NCBI GenBank assembly: GCA_002325765.1
Contig: DCST01000004.1
Location: 18,726 to 24,432 of the forward strand
Source: a bacterium UBA1459
Lineage (GTDB): Bacteria; Pseudomonadota; Alphaproteobacteria; CAJXXZ01; UBA1459
Length of the DNA stretch: 5,707 nt
Direction of reading: 5' to 3'
Part shown: positions 1-5,707 of the stretch, piece by piece
How the letters are laid out: every line of letters starts with the position of its first letter
Numbering within the stretch: position 1 is the stretch's first letter
Program-made: the position numbers and the translations under genes
Notes under the pieces: generated by a model
What the model saw: only the letters and a program-made list of their open reading frames with translations
Databases searched by the model: none
What the model was told of the DNA's origin: nothing

Positions 1-276
1 AAAGAAGTCTTCTAAATCAAAAACAGAAATTTTATTAAAAATTAAAGAAATTATTTTTATTTTAAAGTTATTAGCTTATAATAATAATTTATTATTAATT
101 ATTATTTTTAAATAAAATAATCAATTTTAATTTTTTCAATAATATAAATTTTAGTAAATATCACTTCAAGATAATATATTCATAAATAAGTAAATGATTT
201 AAGTAAAAATATAATTTTTAGAAATAAATTCTATAAACATAATAATATTGGTATAAATATTAATATATTATTATAT
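1..276. other. AT-rich leader upstream of atp6; possible tail of an upstream gene
   Basis: This stretch is almost entirely A and T and holds no gene I can recognise. Each forward frame is open only from the window edge: one ends at 13-15, one at 36-38 and one at 113-115. The longest open piece (2-115) would encode 37 low-complexity residues rich in I, L, K and N, ending IIIFK. It could be the C-terminus of a gene lying to the left, but composition alone could produce it. From 116 to 276 I see no tRNA, no clear promoter and no ribosome-binding site. The frame of atp6 is open upstream of its ATG back to 190, so part of this leader might be translated if a non-ATG start is used. Confidence 0.4.
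80..106. repeat. A/T-only inverted repeat (9-bp arms)
   Basis: AATAATAAT at 80-88 is the exact reverse complement of ATTATTATT at 98-106, with a 9-nt loop. It could form a weak hairpin, for example at the 3' end of an upstream transcript. The arms contain no G or C, and such repeats arise easily in sequence this AT-rich, so a role is doubtful. Confidence 0.15.
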
Positions 277-906
277 ATGTTAAATGAATTATTATTATAT
301 AAAGACATATTGCTATCTTTATTTATTTTCTCTATATGTATTATGTTTTTAGTGTTTAATATTAATAATAAATGGATAAAATGTATATTATTTCAAATAT
401 ATGATTTTACAAATACTATATTAAATACAAAATACCAAATAGTATTTTTTGTATGTTGTATAGCTATACTAATATCAAATATATTAGGAGTATTTGGATT
501 ATTTGCGATTTTCGGAAGTATATTTAATGCAGCTTATTTATCTATTATTATGTTTACTATAGCTTGTATAGAGGGATGGAGAAAACATAAATATCATATT
601 ATTATATCATTAAGCCCATCTAATATACCTATAGTTCTTAAACCTCTAATTATTATACTTGAGCTTATATCATTTATTATGAGATCTCTAATGATAAGTA
701 TTAGATTATGTATGGGTATTACAATTGCACACTTTATATTAAATGTAACAATTGGAATATTAAATAAATTTTACCCTTATGGATACTTTGGATTACCTAT
801 ATTAATTATTATTCAATTAGTAGATATTGGAAAAGCTGGATTACAAACGTTTTTATTTTTGTTATTTAGTAAACAAGTTACAACTAAACTCAGTGAAGAT
901 CATTAA
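277..906 (+). CDS. atp6: ATP synthase F0 subunit a (Atp6)
   Basis: This is the proton-channel subunit of the F1F0 ATP synthase, which forms the two half-channels against the c-ring in the inner membrane. The 209-residue protein is very hydrophobic, with likely membrane helices near residues 10-28, 53-78, 82-98, 120-142, 145-165 and 171-198. NILGVFG (68-74) matches the family NLLGL segment. The segment from P123 and E129 through SIRL (141-144) matches the P..iE.iS...R..slRL core. Aligned to E. coli, R143 is the essential R210, H152 sits at E219, D183 at H245 and Q190 at Q252. The H/acid swap is usual for mitochondria and alphaproteobacteria, where the second residue is normally Glu; Asp here is odd. 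The conserved asparagine of the RLFxNM motif is Gly147. The protein is shorter than the usual 230-270 residues, mostly at the N-terminus. ATG 277 is the first in-frame ATG, but the frame is open back to 190, so an ATT or ATA start is possible. No Shine-Dalgarno is seen. The stop codon overlaps that of the opposite gene. Confidence 0.9.
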   Translation: MLNELLLYKDILLSLFIFSICIMFLVFNINNKWIKCILFQIYDFTNTILNTKYQIVFFVCCIAILISNILGVFGLFAIFGSIFNAAYLSIIMFTIACIEGWRKHKYHIIISLSPSNIPIVLKPLIIILELISFIMRSLMISIRLCMGITIAHFILNVTIGILNKFYPYGYFGLPILIIIQLVDIGKAGLQTFLFLLFSKQVTTKLSEDH

Positions 907-1919
907 ACAGAAATACCAAATTCTTTTTTCCATTTGTCATCTTCTATACGACCTTTAGCTGCTTTTAGTTCTGAAGCAACTTTAATATTTGATTTTATTA
1001 TCATGCAAAAGGCTATTGACTTATTATTATCTAAGTAAATATAGAGATAACTATCTGCTATTTTTATAGAAAAACCACAAGATAAGTTCCAATCTTTATT
1101 AAGATTTATATCTCCAAATAAGATAAAGTTTATATCAAATCTTTCGCGATATCTAAAATTTAAAAAAGATAAAATAGAAGTTGATATAACAACAGATAAT
1201 TTATTGCTTGGATATTCTGTAACCATTTTTAAGCAAGATACTTTACATTGAGTATATAAGCAAGTATAATTTTTATTTTGTATAGGTTGAATAACATATA
1301 TACCAAATATTCTACCAGATGATATCTTTTTAATAAATTCAATAATAGTATAAGAAGTAAATGTCAGCTCTCCTTCATAATTAGTTCTAGCTCCTATAGA
1401 CACCGCAAGTAGATTACTTTTGTTAAATATTCCAGAATAATTAAATTCATACGTATTTTGACTTTGATCAAATATATTTGCTGGATCTGGCACATTGTCA
1501 TGTAGTTCATATAAAGATGAATGCATAACACCAGAAAATGACTTAAAACCAGAAGAATTAAGACTAAATCTTAAATACTGATTATCATTTATAGGAGCAC
1601 GAATTCTAAATTCAATTTTACTAGCTATTCCCCAAATATCACTAACGTCATCAGAAAAAATTGTAGATACTTTACCATCTTTTGTTTTGATAAAAGTAGT
1701 ATAAAACTTAGTATAACCTTCTGGATCTTGTATTTCAATGCCGCTTTTACCATTGATTTGTAATTCATCATCTTTTTTATCTATTGTAAATTTATTTTTA
1801 GATGTAATTGCTAATCTTTGTTCTTTTTGGCTAGTAATTTGCGGTATATTTAATAATTGTGTTAAATAATTATTATTTTGCTCTGGCTTTGTTATAGCCC
1901 ATAATGCTAACATTTTCAT
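903..1919 (-). CDS. Hypothetical protein, 338 aa, beta-rich, divergently transcribed
   Basis: I do not recognise this protein. It is probably a real gene: it is a long open frame in AT-rich DNA, it uses four Trp codons (all TGG), and it stops exactly at the end of atp6. Residues 1-12 (MKMLALWAITKP) are mildly hydrophobic and might be a weak signal or membrane-entry segment; residues 13-60 are polar and N/Q/K-rich. From about residue 95 there are many alternating hydrophobic strands separated by short polar or glycine/asparagine turns, for example 155-210 and 240-310, which suggests a beta-sheet or beta-barrel protein; no long transmembrane helix is obvious. The C-terminus (312-338) looks like a charged helix rich in K, E and D. 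Cysteines C220, C225 and C229 cluster. The start is ATG 1919; a second ATG lies two codons later, and the frame is open upstream to about 1950. It shares the spacer 1920-2005 with the next gene. It could be a highly diverged known organelle gene, or an outer-membrane-type protein if the genome is bacterial. Confidence 0.65.
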   Translation of the reverse strand: MKMLALWAITKPEQNNNYLTQLLNIPQITSQKEQRLAITSKNKFTIDKKDDELQINGKSGIEIQDPEGYTKFYTTFIKTKDGKVSTIFSDDVSDIWGIASKIEFRIRAPINDNQYLRFSLNSSGFKSFSGVMHSSLYELHDNVPDPANIFDQSQNTYEFNYSGIFNKSNLLAVSIGARTNYEGELTFTSYTIIEFIKKISSGRIFGIYVIQPIQNKNYTCLYTQCKVSCLKMVTEYPSNKLSVVISTSILSFLNFRYRERFDINFILFGDINLNKDWNLSCGFSIKIADSYLYIYLDNNKSIAFCMIIKSNIKVASELKAAKGRIEDDKWKKEFGISV

Positions 1920-2005
1920 AAAATGATAATAACATATAAATTGATAAAATTATGCAAATATTGTATTTTAAGCATATATTAATAATTATACTATAAATTA
2001 ATAAA
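1920..2005. promoter_or_regulatory. 86-bp divergent spacer, presumed bidirectional promoter region
   Basis: This is the only sequence between two genes that are transcribed away from each other, so start signals for both must lie here or inside the genes. It is nearly all A/T. A small inverted repeat, TATGC at 1951-1955 and GCATA at 1972-1976, flanks a 16-nt loop near the middle. No confident -35/-10 pair or Shine-Dalgarno site can be picked out, because TATAAT-like strings occur everywhere at this composition. The promoter role is inferred from gene orientation only. Confidence 0.35.
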
Positions 2006-3148
2006 GTGATTTTATTATTATACTGTAAAACGACTATTTCTATAGGATTATCTACTGATATTCAAAAAATATTTTCCAAAAAACAAAGTAATAAAGAAAG
2101 CACATTTAAAGGAATTGATACAAAAAAAATAGATTCTATTAGAAAAACACCTAAAGGATATAGAGTTATTTTAACACCAGAGGCAATAAGTTTTATTTCT
2201 ACTAACCATCCAATGCTAAATACAGTAAAAAACAATATAGAAACTGCTCCTAGTATTAACTTATATAATTTTAAACCTACTCAGTTATATCAGGATTCAG
2301 AAGGCAATATATTTAAATCTAGTAATAACAAGATACTTTATCTTGATTTAAATCATATAAATAGTTTTACAGATATAGATGAACCAGATTCAATTTTAAT
2401 ACCAATAAAAGATGATAAATTTCTTGTATTAGATGGAGATAGTAATCTTATTAAAAAACTTCAAGAAAAAAATATGCCATATGTAACTAATACTATAACT
2501 AATTTAAAAACACTAGAAGAGTTTATTGCGATTATATTTCATATAGCTAGTAATAATTTAAATAATAATCCAAATAAACAAATTATTATACCATTTGATA
2601 AAAATATAGATAAAATTAAATCTCTATCCCCTAAAGATAATATAGATACATTTTGGTCTAGCGATAAAACAAAACCAAGTATAAGACTTTGGTTTATATT
2701 TACAAAAGATAATACAGATGTTACTGAAATAGAAGATAATATTGCATCATCTGCATCCAATATGTTATTTTTATTATGTATTGGCGTAAGTTTAAAGTTA
2801 GTAATTGAAAGATTTACAGATAAAATAACATTAGCTGATACAAGTAACTTTATTATACCTATAGGTATATTATGGCAAATAGGAAATTTAAAAATAGGTT
2901 TTGGTATGATAATAGATACAGAGTATATTATACTTATGCTTTTAAATGCAAAAAACTATTTTTATGAAATATCAGATATATTTAGAGTTATTAGTTTTAA
3001 AATAGCCATACAAGTATCTAATATTATTGTTTTTATCGCCTATAACTATGGAGAAAATAGTATAAGTGTTTATATGATTTATACAATACCTATATTTACG
3101 CAATCAATAAAAAATAATACCGCTAATAAAGATATTATTACGATTTAG
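2006..3148 (+). CDS. Hypothetical protein, 380 aa, polar N-terminal part and beta-rich C-terminal part
   Basis: I do not recognise this protein. The frame is long, its three Trp codons are all TGG, and it ends 11 bp inside the end of recA, which fits a real gene in a compact genome. The start is uncertain: GTG 2006 is the best conventional choice, ATT 1997 lies just upstream after a stop at 1994, and the first in-frame ATG is not until residue 70. Starting at GTG gives a short hydrophobic N-terminus (ILLLYC), too short for a clear signal peptide and not a proper lipobox. Residues 20-250 are polar, rich in K, N and D. Residues 253-365 carry alternating hydrophobic strands with glycine turns (IGFGMIID at 297-304), resembling a beta-barrel or beta-sandwich, though membrane helices cannot be excluded. 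A short stretch (281-320) weakly resembles residues 263-304 of the divergently transcribed neighbour. The gene may be a fast-evolving version of a known gene or lineage-specific. Confidence 0.6.
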   Translation: MILLLYCKTTISIGLSTDIQKIFSKKQSNKESTFKGIDTKKIDSIRKTPKGYRVILTPEAISFISTNHPMLNTVKNNIETAPSINLYNFKPTQLYQDSEGNIFKSSNNKILYLDLNHINSFTDIDEPDSILIPIKDDKFLVLDGDSNLIKKLQEKNMPYVTNTITNLKTLEEFIAIIFHIASNNLNNNPNKQIIIPFDKNIDKIKSLSPKDNIDTFWSSDKTKPSIRLWFIFTKDNTDVTEIEDNIASSASNMLFLLCIGVSLKLVIERFTDKITLADTSNFIIPIGILWQIGNLKIGFGMIIDTEYIILMLLNAKNYFYEISDIFRVISFKIAIQVSNIIVFIAYNYGENSISVYMIYTIPIFTQSIKNNTANKDIITI

Positions 3149-4121
3149 ATAACATATCTAAAATCTGTGTTTTAAGTTCATTATTTTCATCAATTAAATC
3201 CACTAAAGCTTCCTTACCTTGCGCTAATTGTTTACCATTCATAGCATACCAAGATCCTGCTTTAGTAATAATATTCTTTTGTACAGCTAATTCTGCTATT
3301 TCCGCAGTCAAATTAAATCCTTTTCCATATATTAGTTCAATAATTACATTTTTATATGGAGGAAATAATTTATTTTTTACAATTTTAATTTCCATTTCAT
3401 GCCCAATTAATATATCCTTTTTTTTAATAGGTGATTTTCTCTTTACTTCAAATCTCATTGATGAATAAAATTTAAGTGCATTTCCTCCTGTGGTAGTTTC
3501 TGGATTACCAAAGACCATACCAATCTTACTTCTTATTTGATTGATAAATATAACTAATGTATTTGATTTAGATGCATGTCCAGTAATTTTTCTAAGAGCT
3601 TGACTCATTAATCTAGCTTGTAGTCCCATATGTACATCTCCCATGTCTCCTTCTAATTCACTTTTAGGTACAAGTGCCGCTACACTATCTATTACAATTA
3701 CATCTACAGCTCCAGATCGAATAAATGAATCTGTAATATCTAATGCTTGTTCAGCATATTCAGGTTGAGTAAGAATAGTTTGCTCAAAGTTTACTCCAAG
3801 TTTTTGTGCAAAAACTGGATCTAAAGCATGCTCAGCATCTACAAATAAACATGTAGCTCCTTGTTTTTGGGCTTGAGCTATAATACTAAGCGCTATAGTA
3901 GTTTTACCACTTCCCTCATGACCATAAATCTCAATAATTCTTCCTTTCGGTACTCCATTAATACCAGTAATTTCATCAAGCAATAAAGATCCCGTTGATA
4001 TCACTTCTACACTAGAAGGAGACTGATCTTCTACAAATTTCATCACACTTCCTTTACCATATTGTTTTTCTACTTGTTGCATTACTTGATGTAATATATC
4101 TTTTTTATTATTATCGGACAT
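3138..4121 (-). CDS. recA: Recombinase RecA
   Basis: RecA is an ATP-dependent DNA strand-exchange protein that forms filaments on single-stranded DNA for recombinational repair. All core parts are present in 327 residues: an N-terminal helix (1-30), Walker A GHEGSGKT (67-74; the usual form is GPESSGKT), DAEHALDP (95-102) with the catalytic glutamate E97, Walker B VIVIDS (141-146), DNA-binding loop L1 around EGDMGD (157-162), and loop L2 with Q195 and GNPETTTGGNALKFY (205-219). The C-terminal domain is complete but lacks the long acidic tail of E. coli RecA (353 residues). Conservation across every catalytic and DNA-binding motif implies an active enzyme. It lies 27 nt downstream of rps10 on the same strand and is probably co-transcribed with tuf and rps10. 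No Shine-Dalgarno or LexA-type operator is visible in front of it. ATG 4121 gives a family-typical N-terminus. In nearly all eukaryotes organelle RecA is nuclear-encoded, so an organellar copy would be unusual. Confidence 0.96.
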   Translation of the reverse strand: MSDNNKKDILHQVMQQVEKQYGKGSVMKFVEDQSPSSVEVISTGSLLLDEITGINGVPKGRIIEIYGHEGSGKTTIALSIIAQAQKQGATCLFVDAEHALDPVFAQKLGVNFEQTILTQPEYAEQALDITDSFIRSGAVDVIVIDSVAALVPKSELEGDMGDVHMGLQARLMSQALRKITGHASKSNTLVIFINQIRSKIGMVFGNPETTTGGNALKFYSSMRFEVKRKSPIKKKDILIGHEMEIKIVKNKLFPPYKNVIIELIYGKGFNLTAEIAELAVQKNIITKAGSWYAMNGKQLAQGKEALVDLIDENNELKTQILDMLSKS

Positions 4122-4148
4122 AAGTAATTATATAAAATAATTTACTGA

Positions 4149-4472
4149 TTATATTTTATTTAATTTATCTTCCATCATTTCTACTGAAATAGAAGATGGT
4201 ATTAATAATGAAGATGCTATAACTTCTAGATTTTGATCTTCATTAAAAAATAATGTTAATAATATACTTTTCTGTACTCTACATATAGGTTTTTGAGATG
4301 TTTTATATATAAATGGAGATTGTAGTATTGAAAATATAGTTTTTTTTGTTGGTAAAGGTACTTTAGTACATTTAACACCTTTTGCTTTACATATTTGCAT
4401 TACATTATTTACTACGTTTTTTAATTCTGTTGCATCATATGATCTTAGTTTAATTCTTGCTGTCTTACTCAT
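4149..4472 (-). CDS. rps10: Small ribosomal subunit protein S10
   Basis: S10 is a protein of the small-subunit head and binds 16S-type rRNA. At 107 residues it has the usual family length (about 103). RIKLRSYD (6-13) matches the start RIRLKAFD, and VPLPTKK (38-44) matches the PLPT signature, although the glycine-proline just before it in most bacteria is threonine-lysine here. IFSILQSPFIYK (46-57) fits the FTVLISPHVNK region, and the C-terminus ISVEM (95-99) fits VDVQI. Residues 58-92 are more diverged. It follows tuf after 8 nt, the order found at the bacterial str/S10 operon junction and in gene-rich mitochondria and red-type plastids, and it precedes recA instead of rplC/rplD or rpl2. ATG 4472 is the natural start, with an AGGA six nucleotides upstream. 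Confidence 0.93.
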   Translation of the reverse strand: MSKTARIKLRSYDATELKNVVNNVMQICKAKGVKCTKVPLPTKKTIFSILQSPFIYKTSQKPICRVQKSILLTLFFNEDQNLEVIASSLLIPSSISVEMMEDKLNKI

Positions 4473-4478
4473 ATTAAA

Positions 4479-4482
4479 TCCT
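4479..4482 (-). promoter_or_regulatory. Shine-Dalgarno-like AGGA before rps10
   Basis: On the minus strand AGGA lies six nucleotides before the rps10 ATG and overlaps the tuf stop codon TAG, a good position for a ribosome-binding site. It is the only such site in the window: atp6, recA and both unknown genes have none at the expected distance. A four-base match may be chance. Confidence 0.3.
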
Positions 4483-5707
4483 ATAGTAATTTAAGAATAA
4501 CTCCTGATCCGATAGTTCTTCCACCTTCTCTTAGTGTGAAGTTTTGATTCACTCTAAGAGTCATTGGTTTACCTATTTTAATCATAACATCTATTTGAGA
4601 TCCTGGTTGAGCTTCTACTTCTCCAGGTACGTCATTTACTGCTAAAAATTCTTCTAATATACATGATACATCTGCAGTATCTATATACATTTGAGGTATA
4701 TATCCAGCAACTACTGGAGTTGATCTTCCTCCATCTTTTTCAGATATTAAGAATACTTTTGCTTGCATTTCCTTATAAGAAGATAGTTTAACTTGAGATA
4801 ATACAAAACCACGAGATACCTGCTCTTTTGTAATTCCTCTTAATAATATACCAACATTCTCTCCTGCTTTAATTTTATCTACACCTGATCTAAATCTTTC
4901 TAAACCAGTTACAGTTGATTCTAGTACTACAGAAGCTCCAGATGCATCAACAGTACCATAGATAAATACTTTATCTTGTAGCTTTAGTTCTCCTGCTGTT
5001 GGAACACCTGTAACTACAGTACCTCTACCTGAAATTGAGTGTACTGATTCAATAGGCATATAAAAAGGCTCATCTATATTTCTAGCAGGAACATCTATAA
5101 AGTTAGAAATTATGCTTAATAACTTTTCGATACCTTCTGTTCCTATTTTTTGTACAGCTGGATCATTACTAAATGCTAATAAAGAAGATCCTGTTGTCAT
5201 TACAAATTGATCCTTTTCATATCCTTTATTTTCTAAAGTTTCTGCGATTTCATCTTTTGCCATTTCCAGCATATCTGGATCATCAACAAGATCAGCTTTA
5301 TTTAAATATACTATTATTGTTTCTATGCCAATTTGTTTTGCTAATAGAATATGTTCTGTAGTTTGTGTTTGAGCTCCATCAGCACCAGATACAACAAGTA
5401 TACTTGCATCCATATTTGCTGTTCCTGTGATCATATTTTTAACATAGTCTGCGTGACCAGGACAATCTACATGAGAATACCTAATTTTTAAACAAACTAT
5501 ATCTCCTTCCTTTAATTGAGAGTTAAAATCTGCATTTCTACCACAAATGTGTTCTATAGTATAAGTTTTAGTCTTAATTGTTCCGTAAAATAAGCCATAT
5601 TTTTCTTCTGAATAATTATTAATTGTTGTTAATACTTTATTACCCTCATTATCTGTGTCGACAATAAAGAATCTTTCGCCTAAAAACTCTACGGTAGATT
5701 GTTTAAT
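4481..5707 (-). CDS. tuf: Translation elongation factor Tu, 5' end outside the window, with internal insertion
   Basis: EF-Tu is the GTPase that delivers aminoacyl-tRNA to the ribosome. The window holds the last 408 residues, counting from the isoleucine at 5707. There is no in-frame ATG before 5434, but the frame is open to the edge, and HVDCPGHADYVKN (79-91) precedes the methionine at 5434, so that ATG is internal. GTPase motifs present are G3 DCPGH (81-85), G4 NKAD (136-139) and G5 GSSL (173-176). Domain 2 follows with RGTVVTG, then domain 3 with GGRSTP, GYIPQ and the C-terminal REGGRTIGSGV. The first eight residues, IKQSTVEF, align with INTSHVEY, which starts at the second Ile of GITI. 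In normal EF-Tu the histidine before VDCPGH is 16 residues after this Ile; here it is 78 after, an insertion of about 62 residues. From M92 to the end there are 317 residues against about 303 in E. coli, so domains 2 and 3 also carry small insertions. rps10 follows 8 nt downstream. The P-loop lies outside the window. Confidence 0.95.
   Translation of the reverse strand: MKQSTVEFLGERFFIVDTDNEGNKVLTTINNYSEEKYGLFYGTIKTKTYTIEHICGRNADFNSQLKEGDIVCLKIRYSHVDCPGHADYVKNMITGTANMDASILVVSGADGAQTQTTEHILLAKQIGIETIIVYLNKADLVDDPDMLEMAKDEIAETLENKGYEKDQFVMTTGSSLLAFSNDPAVQKIGTEGIEKLLSIISNFIDVPARNIDEPFYMPIESVHSISGRGTVVTGVPTAGELKLQDKVFIYGTVDASGASVVLESTVTGLERFRSGVDKIKAGENVGILLRGITKEQVSRGFVLSQVKLSSYKEMQAKVFLISEKDGGRSTPVVAGYIPQMYIDTADVSCILEEFLAVNDVPGEVEAQPGSQIDVMIKIGKPMTLRVNQNFTLREGGRTIGSGVILKLL
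5483..5683 (-). other. In-frame insertion within the EF-Tu GTPase domain
   Basis: This region encodes roughly residues 9-75 of the partial EF-Tu, between the strand after the effector loop (STVEF) and the strand leading to the G3 motif (YSHVDCPGH). In ordinary EF-Tu only a short turn lies here. The extra sequence stays in frame and has composition like the rest of the gene. It contains beta-like stretches (RFFIVD; GLFYGTIKTKTYTI; LKEGDIVCLKI), the last resembling a strand of an OB-fold or translation-factor beta-barrel. It has two cysteines and one histidine (H53, C55, C72), too few for a classic four-cysteine zinc knuckle. I see no intein splice motifs, and it is too short for a self-splicing intron. 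The exact borders are uncertain by a few residues. Confidence 0.7.

Noticed and set aside
116..276. A tRNA gene; TTCAAGA near 165 resembles a T-loop
   Set aside because: The bases on both sides do not pair to make a T-stem, and no acceptor or anticodon stem fits.
903..1919. RNA polymerase alpha subunit (rpoA), suggested by length and the GVMH string
   Set aside because: The hallmark LGNALRRVLL region and other RpoA motifs are missing.
2539..2760. A 73-codon open frame on the minus strand
   Set aside because: It lies wholly inside the 380-codon gene on the other strand, resembles nothing, and is expected from the low frequency of TTA/CTA/TCA in that frame.
5173..5361. A 62-codon open frame on the plus strand
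   Set aside because: It is antisense to the conserved GTPase domain of EF-Tu; its leucine-rich product reflects the reverse reading of tuf.
4481..5434. A 317-codon EF-Tu starting at ATG 5434
   Set aside because: The conserved DCPGHADYVKN segment is in frame just before that ATG and the frame stays open to the window edge, so this methionine is the internal one of the NMITG motif.
5483..5683. Intein or group I/II intron in tuf
   Set aside because: The insertion is only about 62 residues net, stays open in frame, and shows no intein splice-junction or homing-endonuclease motifs and no intron core.
277..5707. Relict plastid origin, suggested by tuf-rps10 and EF-Tu residues such as VSGAD and HILLAKQ
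   Set aside because: The Atp6 residue pattern (His at E219 position, acid at H245 position) does not fit plastid AtpI, and RecA lacks cyanobacterial features; plastid recA is nuclear.
1..5707. CRISPR arrays, insertion sequences or long direct repeats
   Set aside because: No regularly spaced repeat, transposase or terminal inverted repeat was found by eye; the short A/T repeats are what the composition predicts.

Overview
This is a very AT-rich, gene-dense window that I read as part of a gene-rich protist mitochondrial genome. The main alternative is a strongly reduced alphaproteobacterium-like endosymbiont. Recognisable genes are ATP synthase subunit a (atp6), recA, ribosomal protein S10 (rps10) and elongation factor Tu (tuf, 5' end outside the window). 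Three things favour the organelle reading. First, the tuf-rps10 pair keeps the bacterial str/S10-operon junction order, but the rest of the S10 operon is missing and recA follows instead. Second, atp6 stands alone, without atpE/atpF next to it. Third, there are almost no spacers, and recognisable Shine-Dalgarno sequences are absent except for one AGGA before rps10. The acidic residue and histidine in Atp6 sit in the swapped arrangement typical of mitochondria and alphaproteobacteria, not that of E. coli or plastids. Standard-code reading works: all ten Trp codons are TGG, no in-frame TGA is used, and all six stops are TAA or TAG.

Layout: 1-276 is AT-rich and mostly non-coding, perhaps with the tail of an upstream gene. 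atp6 (+, 277-906) runs tail-to-tail into an unrecognised 338-codon gene (-, 903-1919), their stop codons sharing TTAA. An 86-bp divergent spacer (1920-2005) separates this from an unrecognised 380-codon gene (+, 2006-3148), whose end overlaps the end of recA by 11 bp. The leftward block tuf (>5707-4481), rps10 (4472-4149), recA (4121-3138) is closely spaced and is probably one transcription unit.

Functionally, tuf and rps10 belong to organelle translation, recA to DNA recombination and repair, and atp6 to oxidative phosphorylation. The two unknown genes form a divergent pair. Both have lysine/asparagine-rich N-terminal parts and C-terminal halves with alternating hydrophobic strands that look beta-rich. 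I cannot assign them a function.

The most striking points are: recA placed directly behind tuf-rps10; an insertion of about 62 residues in the GTPase domain of EF-Tu, at the position where archaeal/eukaryotic initiation factor 2 gamma carries its own insertion; a strongly derived, short Atp6; and the tightly packed unknown gene pair.
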